Source: JBDSYA01 sp039925865
GTDB lineage: Bacteria > Bacteroidota > Ignavibacteria > Tepidaquicellales > Tepidaquicellaceae
Length of the DNA stretch: 34,632 bases
NCBI GenBank assembly: GCA_039925865.1
Contig: JBDSYA010000188.1
Location: forward strand, 1 to 34,632
Reading direction: 5' to 3'
Part shown: positions 1 to 7,897 of the stretch, piece after piece
How the letters are laid out: each line of letters begins with the position of its first letter
Position numbering within the stretch: position 1 is the stretch's first letter
The notes under the pieces: model-generated
The model's input: only the letters and a program-made list of their open reading frames with translations
What the model was told of the DNA's origin: nothing
The model's database searches: none
Made by a program: the position numbers and the translations under genes

Positions 1-82
1 CAATCTTCCTTACGGATTACAAATAATGGGAAAGAAGTTTGATGAAGAAGGTCTGTTGCAAATGTGGAATGAAATAAAATAA
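1..82 (+). CDS. gatA: Asp/Glu-tRNA amidotransferase subunit A, C-terminal end only
   Basis: Only the last 26 codons and the TAA stop are in the window, read from base 2. They translate to NLPYGLQIMGKKFDEEGLL followed by a short tail. The pattern LP-x-GLQI-x-G-x-x-FDE-x-x-LL is the well-known C-terminal signature of GatA. GatA releases ammonia from glutamine for transamidation of Glu-tRNA(Gln) and Asp-tRNA(Asn). The catalytic Ser/Lys region lies upstream of the window and cannot be checked. Other amidase-signature enzymes have similar tails, so GatA is likely but not certain. The 175 bp between this stop and rodZ show no ORF and no convincing terminator. Confidence 0.75.
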   Translation, partial: NLPYGLQIMGKKFDEEGLLQMWNEIK

Positions 83-257
83 CAGTCGTATTCTTACAAA
101 AAATCTTTTCAAATAACTTCAACATTCAAGTCGATTTTTCTTAGGAGTATGTTTGATTTTCGGCACCATAAAGAAATTATTAATCAGCAGTAACAAACTC
201 CAAAATTAACTTTTAAAGTATATTTAATTGTAATAAATTAGAAAATAAAATCTATAG

Positions 258-1310
258 ATGTTAAAAACTTTTGCAGAAGATCTAAAATCACTCAGAGAGG
301 AAAAAAACCTTTCACTACGAGATATTTCTAATAAGACCAGAATAAGCATATCCACGCTTGAAAATATTGAAAACGGGGATTATAGTTTTCAACCACAGGC
401 TTACATACGAGCATTTTTAAAACAATATCTCGCAGCAATGGATGCCGATGTTGAGGAGATATTATTTGATTATGATCTTGCAAGAAGCGGAAAATATAAA
501 TCAAAAAGGCCAGGTAAAACTCCTTCTGCATTAGAGAATTCGAGAAGAGAAGACCAGACGGTTGTCAAAGATGCAAAAATAAATATTTCGGAAAAGCAGA
601 AAGATCTCACAGAAACTCCGAGAAAGAAAGATGAAGAAAGTAATAAAGAAATGCATTCTGAAGAAAAAGCTGATCATGATATTTCCAGATCCGTTTCCGG
701 CAATGACAATATGAATGCTAAGAAAATTGAAAGTAATAACACAATGAATTTAAACACTGAACGAAAAGCTGTTCCAAATTTTTTTTCAACAAAAAATTCT
801 ATTTCCCTGAAATTTCTTAGCACTCCGGTTTTCAGAAATATTTTCCTGATAATATTTTTGCTGCTTGTACTGCTTGGACTTTACTCACTGATAAATATTA
901 TATTCTTTGAAGGAAGTAATGGAAAACCCGAGGTAATACGTCAAAATTTTGATGATGTGGTAAAAGAGCAGGAGAGCAAGTTTCTGGGAAAAAGAACTCC
1001 TGAAGAAATTCAAGATTCCATTAGAAAAATGGCTGGCATGCAAACGAGTACAATTGATTCTATCACACTAAATATTATTTCAATTGAACCGGGAGTAGTT
1101 TTTTTAGTTACAGATTCGCTGAATTTTAATAAGCCGTTGAAAATTGAATATAAAAAAAACGAAACCGGAATATACAAAGCCGGCAGAACTTTTCATATTT
1201 CCACTTCAAATACAGGAGGATTTAAAGCCACGATAAACAATAACCCTATCAAATTTAACAACAAATCAATAAGCAAGGTCAGGATCACTAAAGACGGAAT
1301 AAACAAATAG
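258..1310 (+). CDS. rodZ: RodZ-like cell-shape protein (HTH, one TM segment, DUF4115-type tail)
   Basis: 350 residues with the RodZ layout. Residues 1-65 form a Cro/CI-like helix-turn-helix (LRDISNKTRISISTLENIENG and the following YIRAFLKQYL). Residues about 75-190 are a highly charged, low-complexity cytoplasmic linker. Residues about 194-216 are a single hydrophobic membrane span (IFLIIFLLLVLLGLYSLI). Residues about 255-345 form a beta-rich periplasmic domain ending in the GGFKATINNNPIKF region expected of DUF4115. In the family, the HTH domain binds MreB and the protein anchors the elongation machinery. No recognition-helix evidence for a true transcription factor role is visible. The gene stands alone between gatA and ligA, 52 bp before the latter. 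Confidence 0.85.
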   Translation: MLKTFAEDLKSLREEKNLSLRDISNKTRISISTLENIENGDYSFQPQAYIRAFLKQYLAAMDADVEEILFDYDLARSGKYKSKRPGKTPSALENSRREDQTVVKDAKINISEKQKDLTETPRKKDEESNKEMHSEEKADHDISRSVSGNDNMNAKKIESNNTMNLNTERKAVPNFFSTKNSISLKFLSTPVFRNIFLIIFLLLVLLGLYSLINIIFFEGSNGKPEVIRQNFDDVVKEQESKFLGKRTPEEIQDSIRKMAGMQTSTIDSITLNIISIEPGVVFLVTDSLNFNKPLKIEYKKNETGIYKAGRTFHISTSNTGGFKATINNNPIKFNNKSISKVRITKDGINK

Positions 1311-1362
1311 CACATTAAAATTTAATCACAAAAGATAAGATCATAAAAAAAATTTTTTTCCT

Positions 1363-3369
1363 TTGACCATTCCTGCCGAAATATCTAAAAAGTTATCTTC
1401 ACTAAAACAGAAAATCGTTGATGCAGATTATAAATATTATGTTCTTGCGGAACCGGATATCGATGATCTTAAGTATGATTTGCTGCTTAAAGAAATTCAA
1501 AAAATCGAAAGTGAATTTCCCGAATTAAAAACCATGGATTCTCCTACTCAGCGAGTATCAGGAGAACCCACCAAAATCTTTAAGACAGTACATCACAAAA
1601 TTCCAATGCTGTCACTTTCTAATTCCTATAATTTTGAAGAGCTGATCGATTTTGATAATAGGGTAAATAATATTCTTGATGGAAGAAAATATGATTATGT
1701 ATGTGAACTAAAGTTTGACGGGCTTGCTGTCTCGCTGATTTATGAAAATGGGAAACTTATCAGAGGCGCAACTCGTGGAGATGGAATGAAAGGTGATGAT
1801 ATAACTCAAAACATAAAGACAATCAGGTCTATACCTCTTTCAGTATCAGATAATAAATGTAAAAACTTCGAAGTTCGAGGTGAAGTATTTTTTAAGAAAG
1901 ATGACTTTATTAAGATCAATGAAGAGCAGGAATTAAAAGGTGAAAAAATTTTTGCCAATGCGAGGAATACTGCTGCCGGTACATTAAAGCTGAAGGACGC
2001 GGAAATCGTAGCTTCCAGGCCGCTGCAATTATTTTCGTATTCGATTTATACTGATGAGATAAATATCATGACACATTTTGAAGGGATCAGGCTTCTGGAA
2101 GAGTTGAAGTTTCCGGTGAATAAAAATTATGCTAAGTCAGCTAACATTGATGAAGTAAAAAAATATGCGGATAAAATCAAGAAGATGCGTGATTCGCTTC
2201 CACATGATATTGACGGAATAGTTGTTAAAGTTAATTCTATTCCTCAGCAGGAAATTCTTGGGTATGTTTCCAGGTCACCGAGATGGGCAATTGCATATAA
2301 ATACAAAGCGAAAGAAGCAGAAACTAAAGTTTTAAATATATTTTGCCAGGTCGGCAGGATAGGAACGATCACACCTGTTGCAGATCTTCAGCCGGTTTTT
2401 CTTGCGGGATCAACTATATCAAGGGCTACACTTCATAACTTTGATGAGATCAGGAGAAAAGATATTCGCATTGGTGATCATGTTAAGATCGAGAAAGGCG
2501 GGGATGTCATACCTAAAGTACTGGAAGTGATCAAAGACAGAAGAGGGAAAAATTCTAAACCCTTTAAGATCCCGGTTGAATGTCCTGTCTGTAATACTAA
2601 ACTTGAAAAACCCGATAAAGAGGTTTACTATTATTGTCCTAATTATAATTGCGCAGCTCAGGTACAGGGGCGAATCGAACATTTTGTTCATCGCAATGCA
2701 ATGGAGATCGAAGGTCTTGGAGAAAGTATAATTGATATATTTATTGAAAAAAATCTTCTGAAAAATTTTGCTGACATATATGATCTGGCAAAAAGCAGCG
2801 ATAAAATAATCAGCTTAGAAAGATTTGGAGTTAAAAGTGTTGACAACCTGCTTGCGGCTATTGAAGAGTCAAAGAATAAACCTTTTGATAAAGTACTATT
2901 CAGTATTGGCATCCGTCATATAGGTGAAAGAACGGCTAAGATACTTTCAAAGCATTTTGAAAACATAGATAATTTGATCAGCTCAAGCGAATCTGAAATT
3001 CTCAGTATTCACGAGGTAGGACCGAAAATAGCTGAAAGCGTCGTTAAGTTTTTTAAAGATAAGAATAATATTGATTTAATCAACAGGCTAAAAAAAGCTG
3101 GTTTGAAATTTTCTTCAGAAAGGAAATCATCTGATGTACGTAATTCAAATTTCAGCAACAAAATATTCGTTATAACAGGAACACTTGAAAATTATAAAAG
3201 AGATGTTATTCAGAACATGATTGAAGACCTTGGAGGCAGAGTAAGCTCATCAGTAAGTAAGAAAACAGATTACGTTATTGCCGGTGCTGATGCCGGTTCT
3301 AAGTTGGAAAAAGCAAAATCTTTAAAGGTTAAAGTAATAGATGAAAAAGAATTTCAATCCATGCTTTGA
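1363..3369 (+). CDS. ligA: NAD-dependent DNA ligase LigA
   Basis: 668 residues, the normal LigA length, with a TTG start. The order is: domain Ia (YYVLAEPDIDDLKYD, NAD-binding), the adenylation domain with the nucleophile K117 in ELKFDG, then RGDG, the OB fold, a four-Cys zinc finger (C407, C410, C425, C430), helix-hairpin-helix repeats (HEVGPKIAESVV) and a C-terminal BRCT domain (FVITGTLENYKRDVIQ to DYVIAG). It seals nicks during replication and repair using NAD+. All key residues are present and nothing is truncated. There is no ATG in frame near the start, and the TTG at 1363 gives the expected N-terminus. Only 24 bp separate its stop from the next gene, so the two are probably cotranscribed. 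Confidence 0.97.
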   Translation: MTIPAEISKKLSSLKQKIVDADYKYYVLAEPDIDDLKYDLLLKEIQKIESEFPELKTMDSPTQRVSGEPTKIFKTVHHKIPMLSLSNSYNFEELIDFDNRVNNILDGRKYDYVCELKFDGLAVSLIYENGKLIRGATRGDGMKGDDITQNIKTIRSIPLSVSDNKCKNFEVRGEVFFKKDDFIKINEEQELKGEKIFANARNTAAGTLKLKDAEIVASRPLQLFSYSIYTDEINIMTHFEGIRLLEELKFPVNKNYAKSANIDEVKKYADKIKKMRDSLPHDIDGIVVKVNSIPQQEILGYVSRSPRWAIAYKYKAKEAETKVLNIFCQVGRIGTITPVADLQPVFLAGSTISRATLHNFDEIRRKDIRIGDHVKIEKGGDVIPKVLEVIKDRRGKNSKPFKIPVECPVCNTKLEKPDKEVYYYCPNYNCAAQVQGRIEHFVHRNAMEIEGLGESIIDIFIEKNLLKNFADIYDLAKSSDKIISLERFGVKSVDNLLAAIEESKNKPFDKVLFSIGIRHIGERTAKILSKHFENIDNLISSSESEILSIHEVGPKIAESVVKFFKDKNNIDLINRLKKAGLKFSSERKSSDVRNSNFSNKIFVITGTLENYKRDVIQNMIEDLGGRVSSSVSKKTDYVIAGADAGSKLEKAKSLKVKVIDEKEFQSML

Positions 3370-3393
3370 TGAAATTTATAAAATATCTCAAAT

Positions 3394-3891
3394 ATGAGTT
3401 TTGAATTAAAGACCTCTGAAAATCTTTCCAAGGAGAAAAAATATCAATTACTGCTTTCTCAGATAAAGTCGATAACAGACGGCGAAAAAAATTTCATTTC
3501 CAACCTTGCAAATATTACATCGGCTTTAAAATATTCCTTTGAAGATTTTATCTGGGTAGGATTTTATTTAAAAGAAAATAATGAACTGGTGCTGGGACCT
3601 TTTCAGGGAAGGGTGGCGTGCACAAGAATACCTTTTGGCAAAGGGGTATGCGGAACAGCAGCAGCCAAAAAAGAAACTATAATTATTGATGATGTAAATA
3701 ACTTTCCGGGACATATTGTTTGTGATTCCTTATCTAAATCCGAAATTGTAATTCCTATTGTGATCGGTAAAGAAGTTGAAGGGGTTCTTGATATTGACAG
3801 CGGCAAGCTGAATAATTTTGATGAAACTGATAAGAATTTCCTTGAACAATTAATAGAAAATATTTCCTATCTCTTCCAAGAGAATAAATGA
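3394..3891 (+). CDS. msrC: Free methionine-(R)-sulfoxide reductase (GAF-domain fRMsr)
   Basis: A 165-residue single-GAF protein. It carries the three cysteines that separate fRMsr from ordinary GAF sensors: C76 (ACTRIPFGKG), C86 (GVCGTAA) and C110 (HIVCDSLSKSEIV). Their spacing of 10 and 24 residues matches that known for the E. coli enzyme. The family reduces free Met-R-sulfoxide with thioredoxin as electron donor, protecting the amino-acid pool from oxidation. It acts in the cytoplasm; no signal peptide is seen. It follows ligA by 24 bp and probably shares its transcript. Its stop lies 6 bp from the stop of the convergent lnt gene, leaving no room for a separate terminator. Confidence 0.88.
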   Translation: MSFELKTSENLSKEKKYQLLLSQIKSITDGEKNFISNLANITSALKYSFEDFIWVGFYLKENNELVLGPFQGRVACTRIPFGKGVCGTAAAKKETIIIDDVNNFPGHIVCDSLSKSEIVIPIVIGKEVEGVLDIDSGKLNNFDETDKNFLEQLIENISYLFQENK

Positions 3892-3897
3892 TACTTT

Positions 3898-5535
3898 TTA
3901 AAATTTGCTCTTTCGTAATAAAAAACTTAATCCAAAAAAAATCAAACCGGAATAAAGGCATATTTTAGCAAACAGATCACCATGCCTAGTGTAGAAAGTT
4001 TTTTCTTCACTTAGTCCTATGTTGTGAACAATTTGCGCCTTAACATTTATATCCGTTTCCTTATACATATTTCCGTATGGATCGATGAAGCACGAGATTC
4101 CGGTGTTGGCGCACCTTGCGATCCATCTTCGGTTTTCAACAGCCCGAAAAATTGCAAATTGATTGTGCTGGTAAGTACCAAAAAATTTACCCCACCATCC
4201 GTCATTAGTAATGATCACAGAAAAATGTGCACCTCTGTTAACAAAATCCGCAAAAAATTCAGGATAAACTGATTCATAACAAATGGCTGTATTAAATTTC
4301 TGTTCCGGATTAATTGTAAAAATGTTTGTATCGTTTCCGATCTGCCAAGCTCCAAGCCCAACACCCCATTCTACGAGACTTTTTGTAAAGGGGAAAACTT
4401 CCTGATACGGCATTCGCTCACTTCCGATAACAAGCTTAACTTTATAATGCTTTTGATACTCAGTTTTATCTTTGCCCGGTTCAAATAAAAAAGCAGAATT
4501 GTAAGTATCGTATTTTAAACCTGAACTTTTCATTCTCTTTGCATCATTTGGCGCATTTTGCTGATCACTGTAAATCTGAAGATCGGGAGTACCAATCATG
4601 AAGGGAATATTAAGACTGTCACACAAGTTTTTAAGAATTTTGTAATTAACTTCAAATGCACCTTCACGAAAATAATATGGGAGAGCTGTTTCAGGCAGTA
4701 CAATTAAATTCAGATCCGGGTTTTCAAAATGTACTTTTTTTATACTTTCAACATAATTATTTATAAGATCAACTTGCTTACCGCCCCATTTTTTCCATGG
4801 ATCGATATTAGGCTGGAGGACGCCTACCTTTATTTCACCTTCTTTTTTATAATCAGAGAATTTACTCTGCAAATTATTTAAAGAAGTATAAATGTCAGGA
4901 AGAAAAAAAACAAAAATAATTATGATAGCAATGATAGCGGATTTCAGTGAAGTAATGCGCCATGATCTCGTTTTGACCTTATAAAATATTAACCATATGA
5001 GAGCACTTATCAGGCTTATCCAGAATGAAATACCGAAAACGCCGGTGATTTCTGAAAACTGAATTTTACTTAAATTATATGATTGTGAATTTCCGGCTAA
5101 CAGCCATGGAAAACTTATCTGTGAAGCGGAAGATATATATTCAAAACCTGCCCAGAGGAATGGAAAAGAGATCAAAGATAAAATAACATTTATTTCCCGG
5201 AGATTTTTTTTTATATAAAAAAATAGTATCATCGGTAATACAAAAAATATAGGATAGATCAGCATTATCAATAATCCGCCTATGATCAGGAATGGATCGG
5301 CACCATCACGAATACCACTTAAGGATATCCAAGAAATTCCGATCAACCCTGCAATAAAAAATGTTAAATAGGTCCTGATAACAACTTGCTTCAAAACCAA
5401 ACACCTTTCAACTATCTCAAGGAGAATGACTAACGCGAAAAATATCATGAAAAATAAATTAACCGGAGGGAAGGAAAGTCCGTATAGTAAACCTGCAATT
5501 ACGATCGAATAGAAATTTCTTTTATTAAACTTCAA
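3898..5535 (-). CDS. lnt: Apolipoprotein N-acyltransferase
   Basis: 545 residues. The N-terminal 220 residues are a run of hydrophobic membrane spans, followed by a nitrilase-fold domain (from about residue 235, KVGVLQPNIDPWKKW). The catalytic triad is visible: E282 in LPETALPYY, a lysine in HYKVKLVIGSERMPY, and C419 in AICYESVYPEF. The NDGWWG and RAVENRR motifs follow, as in all Lnt proteins. The enzyme adds the third acyl chain to the N-terminal cysteine of lipoproteins in the inner membrane. The lysine loop reads LVIGSERMPY rather than the proteobacterial LVPFGEYVP, a divergence I would expect in this phylum. It is the last gene of an ispF, PAP2, lnt run, 28 bp after the PAP2 gene. Confidence 0.93.
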   Translation of the reverse strand: MKFNKRNFYSIVIAGLLYGLSFPPVNLFFMIFFALVILLEIVERCLVLKQVVIRTYLTFFIAGLIGISWISLSGIRDGADPFLIIGGLLIMLIYPIFFVLPMILFFYIKKNLREINVILSLISFPFLWAGFEYISSASQISFPWLLAGNSQSYNLSKIQFSEITGVFGISFWISLISALIWLIFYKVKTRSWRITSLKSAIIAIIIIFVFFLPDIYTSLNNLQSKFSDYKKEGEIKVGVLQPNIDPWKKWGGKQVDLINNYVESIKKVHFENPDLNLIVLPETALPYYFREGAFEVNYKILKNLCDSLNIPFMIGTPDLQIYSDQQNAPNDAKRMKSSGLKYDTYNSAFLFEPGKDKTEYQKHYKVKLVIGSERMPYQEVFPFTKSLVEWGVGLGAWQIGNDTNIFTINPEQKFNTAICYESVYPEFFADFVNRGAHFSVIITNDGWWGKFFGTYQHNQFAIFRAVENRRWIARCANTGISCFIDPYGNMYKETDINVKAQIVHNIGLSEEKTFYTRHGDLFAKICLYSGLIFFGLSFLLRKSKF

Positions 5536-5563
5536 TTGATGATATAAAAATTTATAATGCTCT

Positions 5564-6136
5564 TCAATTCAAGCTTGGGGAATTATCATTTAATAATTTA
5601 AATCTATTGTTAATTAATTTCCATAAATAAATCATTAGAAACCCGAATAATATCCCTATGACTGCTCCTCCAATAACATCGAATGGATAGTGAACACCGA
5701 CAAAGATCCTTGAAACAGAGATTATGAATGCCCCGGCGTAAAGAAAATATTTCATACGTGGATAGAAATACGAAAATAATGTAGCAGCTGCAAAGTTATT
5801 TACTGCATGTATAGAAGGAAATGAATATGCATCCGAACATCCGATAAGTAAATTTATGTCCGGTAAAATATGGCATGGTCTTATTCTCTGGAAAAAAGTT
5901 TTGATTATATTATTAGAAAACTGATCGCTCAATAAGATCAATGGAACTATAAGAATTGCGGTGATCTTTCCCCGCCTTCCGCCTTTAAACATGAGATAGA
6001 GCCATATCAGCACATAAAAAATAAACCAATTATTCCTCTCTGTAATGAAAGGCATAAGTCTGTCAGTAACAGGATTTGCAAGGCTGACATTTACAAAATA
6101 AAAAAGAGCCTCATCAATCTTCTGAAAAAATCCCAA
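5564..6136 (-). CDS. PAP2-family membrane phosphatase
   Basis: 190 residues with about five or six hydrophobic segments and the complete three-part PAP2 acid-phosphatase signature: K79 to R86-P87 (KTFFQRIRP), P107-S-I-H110 (SFPSIHA), and S142-R143 to H149 and D153 (SRIFVGVHYPFD). The active site therefore looks intact and faces the periplasmic side in characterised relatives. Possible substrates are undecaprenyl pyrophosphate, phosphatidylglycerol phosphate or a lipid A phosphate; the sequence does not decide. The neighbours (IspF for isoprenoids, Lnt for lipoproteins) favour an envelope-lipid role. It starts 20 bp after the ispF stop on the same strand and is probably translated from the same message. 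Confidence 0.88.
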   Translation of the reverse strand: MGFFQKIDEALFYFVNVSLANPVTDRLMPFITERNNWFIFYVLIWLYLMFKGGRRGKITAILIVPLILLSDQFSNNIIKTFFQRIRPCHILPDINLLIGCSDAYSFPSIHAVNNFAAATLFSYFYPRMKYFLYAGAFIISVSRIFVGVHYPFDVIGGAVIGILFGFLMIYLWKLINNRFKLLNDNSPSLN

Positions 6137-6156
6137 TGGTTTATTAATTACTTAAA

Positions 6157-6636
6157 TTATTTATAAATCAAAGCTGTGCAATAAGCTGAGCAACCCTCTT
6201 TTCTTCCAATAAAACCAATGCCTTCAGAGGTTGTTGCTTTGATTGAGATGAATTCTGTTCCGATTATTCCTGTAATATTTTTCTTCATTTCATTTGTATA
6301 TTTACTGATCTTAGGCTCTTCCAGTAATATTACGCAGTCAATATTACTTACTTTCCAACCCTGATCAGAAATAAGTTTAAAAGATCTTTCGAGTAATATC
6401 AAACTTGAAATATTCCTGAAATCCTGATCAGTATCAGGAAATTGATTACCAATATCCATAAATCCGGCTGCACCCAATAAAGAATCACAAATCGAGTGAA
6501 GTAAAACGTCGGCATCTGAATGCCCTTCCAATCCAAATGCATGTGGTACTTCAACTCCTCCAAGAATCAACTTCCGGTCCTTGGAAAACCTGTGCACATC
6601 GTAACCAAATCCGGTTCTGAAATTACAACTACTCAT
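6157..6636 (-). CDS. ispF: 2-C-methyl-D-erythritol 2,4-cyclodiphosphate synthase
   Basis: 159 residues, the usual IspF length. The zinc ligands are D13 and H15 in GFGYDVHRF and H47 in GHSDADVLLH. The DIGNQFPDTD loop and the C-terminal TTSEGIGFIGRKEG motif that binds the cytidine moiety are also present. It cyclises 4-diphosphocytidyl-methylerythritol 2-phosphate in the non-mevalonate isoprenoid pathway, so the organism probably makes isoprenoids by that route. No other pathway gene is in the window. It is the first gene of the three-gene group running to lnt, and its 5' end faces the tRNA-Leu gene across about 220 bp. Confidence 0.97.
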   Translation of the reverse strand: MSSCNFRTGFGYDVHRFSKDRKLILGGVEVPHAFGLEGHSDADVLLHSICDSLLGAAGFMDIGNQFPDTDQDFRNISSLILLERSFKLISDQGWKVSNIDCVILLEEPKISKYTNEMKKNITGIIGTEFISIKATTSEGIGFIGRKEGCSAYCTALIYK

Positions 6637-6778
6637 AAATTTATTTTAACTTATTACTTTTAAAAATTTAATACAATCCGACAATAAGTCAACATTTCAC
6701 ATCGCAAAGTATCATTAAATTCAAAAACGGATGTTTATAAACTTTCAAAGTATATATTTTTTAAAATTAACGATGAGG

Positions 6779-6842
6779 GATCAGATTATGTCAGATTATC
6801 CTATAACTGAATTGTAATTAATTTCTAAAATCCCGATTTTAG
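6779..6842. repeat. Short direct repeat and perfect inverted repeat upstream of tRNA-Leu
   Basis: Two small repeats lie just upstream of the tRNA. The nonamer TCAGATTAT occurs twice within 6781..6799. A perfect 7-bp inverted repeat (CTAAAAT, loop CCCG, ATTTTAG) occupies 6825..6842 and ends 13 bp before the tRNA. They could be a regulatory or recombination site or simply chance in AT-rich DNA; the hairpin has no T-tract, so it is not a classical terminator. Confidence 0.35.
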
Positions 6843-6855
6843 TTTCGATTAAAAA

Positions 6856-6941
6856 GCCCGGGTGGCGGAACAGGTAGACGCGCAGGACTTAAAATCCTGT
6901 TGCCTGTAAAGGCAGTATCGGTTCGATTCCGATCCCGGGCA
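6856..6941 (+). tRNA. tRNA-Leu (anticodon UAA)
   Basis: An 86-nt class II tRNA cloverleaf. The acceptor stem GCCCGGG pairs with CCCGGGC. The anticodon stem CAGGA/TCCTG closes the loop CTTAAAA, with anticodon TAA at 6890..6892. The long variable arm pairs TGCCT (6901..6905) with AGGCA (6910..6914), as in leucine tRNAs. The T-arm is ATCGG-TTCGATT-CCGAT. The discriminator base is A at 6941. The 3' CCA is not encoded (the DNA continues CAG), so CCA must be added enzymatically. A terminator follows within 10 bp, and an integrase remnant lies about 170 bp downstream, suggesting past use as an integration target. Confidence 0.97.
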
Positions 6942-6950
6942 CAGTGGAAA

Positions 6951-6992
6951 CCTCTGAACACGCTGATATTACTGGCTTTCAGGGGTTTTTAT
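6951..6992 (+). terminator. Rho-independent terminator of tRNA-Leu
   Basis: CCTCTGAA (6951..6958) pairs with TTCAGGGG (6978..6985) through eight base pairs, one of them G-U. The stem is followed at once by TTTTT. The loop of about 19 nt is long, but position and T-tract fit termination of the tRNA transcript. Confidence 0.65.
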
Positions 6993-7111
6993 ATTCAGAT
7001 CAACTCTTCTGCATTACTTTCAATATTACAATTCTGGTATTACTTTGTTAACCATTTTGGTTACCACTTTTCATAATATTCTTACCTTACCTCAGGAAAG
7101 GAATAAATACG

Positions 7112-7294
7112 ATGTCAACAGAAAAAACCTATCTATATAAAAGATCAGCAGGAGGGTACTATTATCTTATAATCGTAAAACCCGTTAGAGGCAAAAGACA
7201 TGTTAAAAAAATCTCCTGCAATCAAGTTAACAAAATTTAATCTATTGCTCTTATCAAATATTGCCTGTTGGATCTGGACAAAAGGAGTATTTAA
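7112..7294 (+). pseudogene. Remnant of a tyrosine recombinase N-terminus
   Basis: An ATG at 7112, preceded by an AGGAAAGG ribosome-binding-like stretch (7094..7101), opens a 42-codon frame that stops at 7238..7240. The translation begins MSTEKTYLYKRSAGGYYY and continues VRGKRHVKKISCNQVNK. This resembles the arm-type DNA-binding N-terminus of phage-integrase family proteins (YLYKRSNGxYYI, then a Lys/Arg-rich strand and a K-S-E-A-type turn). After the TAA the same frame continues as SIALIKYCLLDLDKRSI to a second stop at 7294, which still fits that domain. The core-binding and catalytic domains are absent. Position directly downstream of a tRNA gene is classical for integrases. Family assignment rests on about 55 residues and is an inference. 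Confidence 0.5.
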
Positions 7295-7689
7295 GTGAAT
7301 ATAATGAGAAGAACATCCTTCATTTGCCTGAAAAAATTGATCCTATAGATGCTAATAAATTTAATAAGGAATGGTTTGAGCAAGTCATTAAGTGTTATAT
7401 CATCAGCAAACCCTCCTCCAAGGTTTCCGTAACCGTATACATGAACTGAATTGAAGTGAAGTGAATCTGTGAAATTAACAATATTGTTTTCTATTGATCT
7501 CGGATCATTTGAGTTGTTTCCGTGAAGAGGGCTGCCGAATTATGTATCAGTGAAAATTAAATTTGTGAAATTTTTTGATACAGGATTATCTTCAATTGAA
7601 ACTGCTATATTTATAATTACATCCTTATCCTTAAATCCTGAAAATATGATAAAATACATTATTGGTAATTGAGGTTGAAGCAATGTTAT
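7291..7689 (-). pseudogene. Decayed unknown gene fragment, possibly a secreted or lectin-like domain
   Basis: On the minus strand, one frame from 7689 down to the stop at 7291 is interrupted by a single in-frame TAA (7540..7542). The first part reads ...FSGFKDKDVIINIAVSIEDN. The second includes FGSPLHGNNSNDPRSIENN and later VHVYGYGNLGGGFADDITL. The Gly-rich YGN-x-GGG-x-ADD-x-TL pattern looks like a genuine protein, perhaps a beta-sandwich of the kind ending in a DD-x-TL strand. I do not recognise the family. There is no start codon context, and the C-terminal 30 residues look like random sequence. It is best read as a truncated remnant overlapping the end of the integrase scar. Confidence 0.35.
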
Positions 7690-7831
7690 CTATTGCTCAT
7701 GGTACAGATGGACTATGTTGGTTTACCATAAGTTCTTATTTATACTTGTTAAACAAGGACTCTACAACAAGTCTGGATGGGTTAAATCAAAAATTCTTTA
7801 TAATTAAAGGAGGCAATACAGGTTTTTATTT
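7690..7831. other. Non-coding tail of the decayed tRNA-adjacent region
   Basis: Nothing recognisable is seen here: no RNA fold, repeat or convincing reading frame. A 64-codon plus-strand frame crossing it (7662..7856) has no family resemblance and runs into the terminator stem, so it was not called. Together with the two remnants before it, this makes 6993..7831 a stretch without an intact gene. Confidence 0.5.
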
Positions 7832-7871
7832 TAAAAAAAAACCCGGAAGAAATTAAACTTCCGGGTTTTTA
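7832..7871 (-). terminator. Strong terminator, probably bidirectional, after the M43 protease gene
   Basis: A perfect 10-bp stem (AACCCGGAAG at 7840..7849 with CTTCCGGGTT at 7858..7867) closes an 8-nt loop. It is flanked by an A-run on the left (7833..7840) and a T-run on the right (7866..7870). Read on the minus strand it lies 27 bp after the protease stop and ends in a long U-tract. It would also work for plus-strand transcripts leaving the tRNA region. Confidence 0.85.
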
Positions 7872-7897
7872 ATTATTAAGAAATTTTTGAATAAAAT

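Noticed and set aside
7261..7449. 62-codon plus-strand frame with a TTG start
   Set aside because: No family resemblance; it overlaps the better-patterned minus-strand remnant and the end of the integrase scar, so it is taken as a shadow of those.
7662..7856. 64-codon plus-strand frame
   Set aside because: No recognisable motif or family, and its end lies inside the terminator hairpin.
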